DNA of 43,497 bases from JBCAXA01 sp038534295 (GTDB lineage Bacteria; Pseudomonadota; Gammaproteobacteria; Steroidobacterales; Woeseiaceae): assembly GCA_038534295.1 (NCBI GenBank), contig JBCAXA010000008.1, forward strand, positions 1 to 43,497, given 5' to 3'. A program made the translations under genes and the position numbers. This document shows, piece after piece, positions 43,435 to 43,497 of the stretch (positions are counted from its first letter, which is position 1; the number at the start of each line of letters is the position of its first letter). Below the pieces are notes generated by a model. That model was not told the DNA's origin. It was given only the letters and a program-made list of their open reading frames with translations, and searched no databases.

Positions 43435-43497
43435 AGGCGAGCGCAGCTCGCCGAGACCGCCGAGCCGCGAAGCGGCGCAGGCAACCCCGCCCCAAGA

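Larger units (their letters stand above)
43125..43497 (+). repeat. tandem units of about 210 bp built on tRNA-Ser(GGA) fragments
   Basis: Two homologous units start near 43125 and 43336 (offset 211, then 210 after a 1-bp deletion). Shared parts, in order: GGG.CAGTA and CGTCCGAC just upstream, 77 or 76 nt of tRNA-Ser-like sequence, then 63 identical bases (43225-43287 and 43435-43497) with inverted repeats GGCGAGC-GCA-GCTCGCC and GCCGC-GAA-GCGGC. Units are separated by 63 bases of unrelated sequence (43288-43350). Differences are concentrated in the tRNA-like part, while the 3' segment is identical. The second unit reaches the window edge, so more may follow. Confidence 0.85.

Noticed and set aside
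42892..43484. Open frames on the minus strand through the tRNA-Ser repeats (151, 112 and 62 codons)
   Set aside because: They run antisense through tRNA-like sequence and inverted repeats and repeat the same residues twice; these are typical spurious translations of tRNA-Ser.

Overview
The window looks like a chromosomal segment of a high-GC, free-living gammaproteobacterium, probably marine and possibly near Chromatiales or Woeseia-like lineages (taxonomy is inference; only the class is well supported). The evidence is gammaproteobacterial synteny: rnr-rlmB, rpsF-rpsR-(membrane gene)-rplI-dnaB, corB/ypjD next to ffh-rpsP-rimM-trmD-rplS, the mlaFEDCB cluster, and gcvR-bcp divergent from dapA. 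Almost all genes are intact housekeeping genes, tightly packed, with several GTG and TTG starts.

Left end (1-2435) is the accessory part: a membrane protein running off the edge, a small ribbon-helix-helix-like regulator with an apparently leaderless promoter and a GTAC-repeat operator, an SRPBCC-fold protein in the same unit, and an orphan 239-aa protein of lower GC (a sampled line is 48% against 63% in ffh). It ends at a tRNA-Leu(CAG) gene on the minus strand.

2633-9325: RNase R and RlmB (RNA decay and 23S methylation), then the S6-S18-(DUF2232-like)-L9 operon and DnaB helicase. The rpsF leader folds into what looks like the S6:S18 autoregulatory element, with the Shine-Dalgarno sequence in its basal stem. 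9352-12293 (minus) is a Ser/Thr kinase, PP2C phosphatase and double-FHA signalling cassette. 12421-20246: RadA, CorB-like CNNM protein, YpjD, an MBL phosphodiesterase-like enzyme, SRP protein Ffh, and the rpsP-rimM-trmD-rplS operon.

20325-24104 is a TRAP transporter with a TatT lipoprotein. 24170-29272: SppA, the threonine-degradation pair Kbl/Tdh, Hsp15 and a SixA-like phosphatase. 28754-35048 (minus) is one sufRBCDS-sufT-sixA run for Fe-S cluster assembly, controlled by an Rrf2 regulator with a candidate operator upstream. 35278-39197 is the phospholipid-transport system (MlaFEDCB, with MlaA convergent). 39250-42854: BepA-like protease, Bcp peroxiredoxin, GcvR and DapA.

Right end (43125-43497) holds the strangest structure: two tandem units about 210 bp apart. 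Each has the first ~77 nt of a tRNA-Ser(GGA), broken at the same point inside the T-stem and fused to the same inverted-repeat-rich sequence instead of a tRNA 3' end. I found no clear new defence, CRISPR or mobile system in the window.
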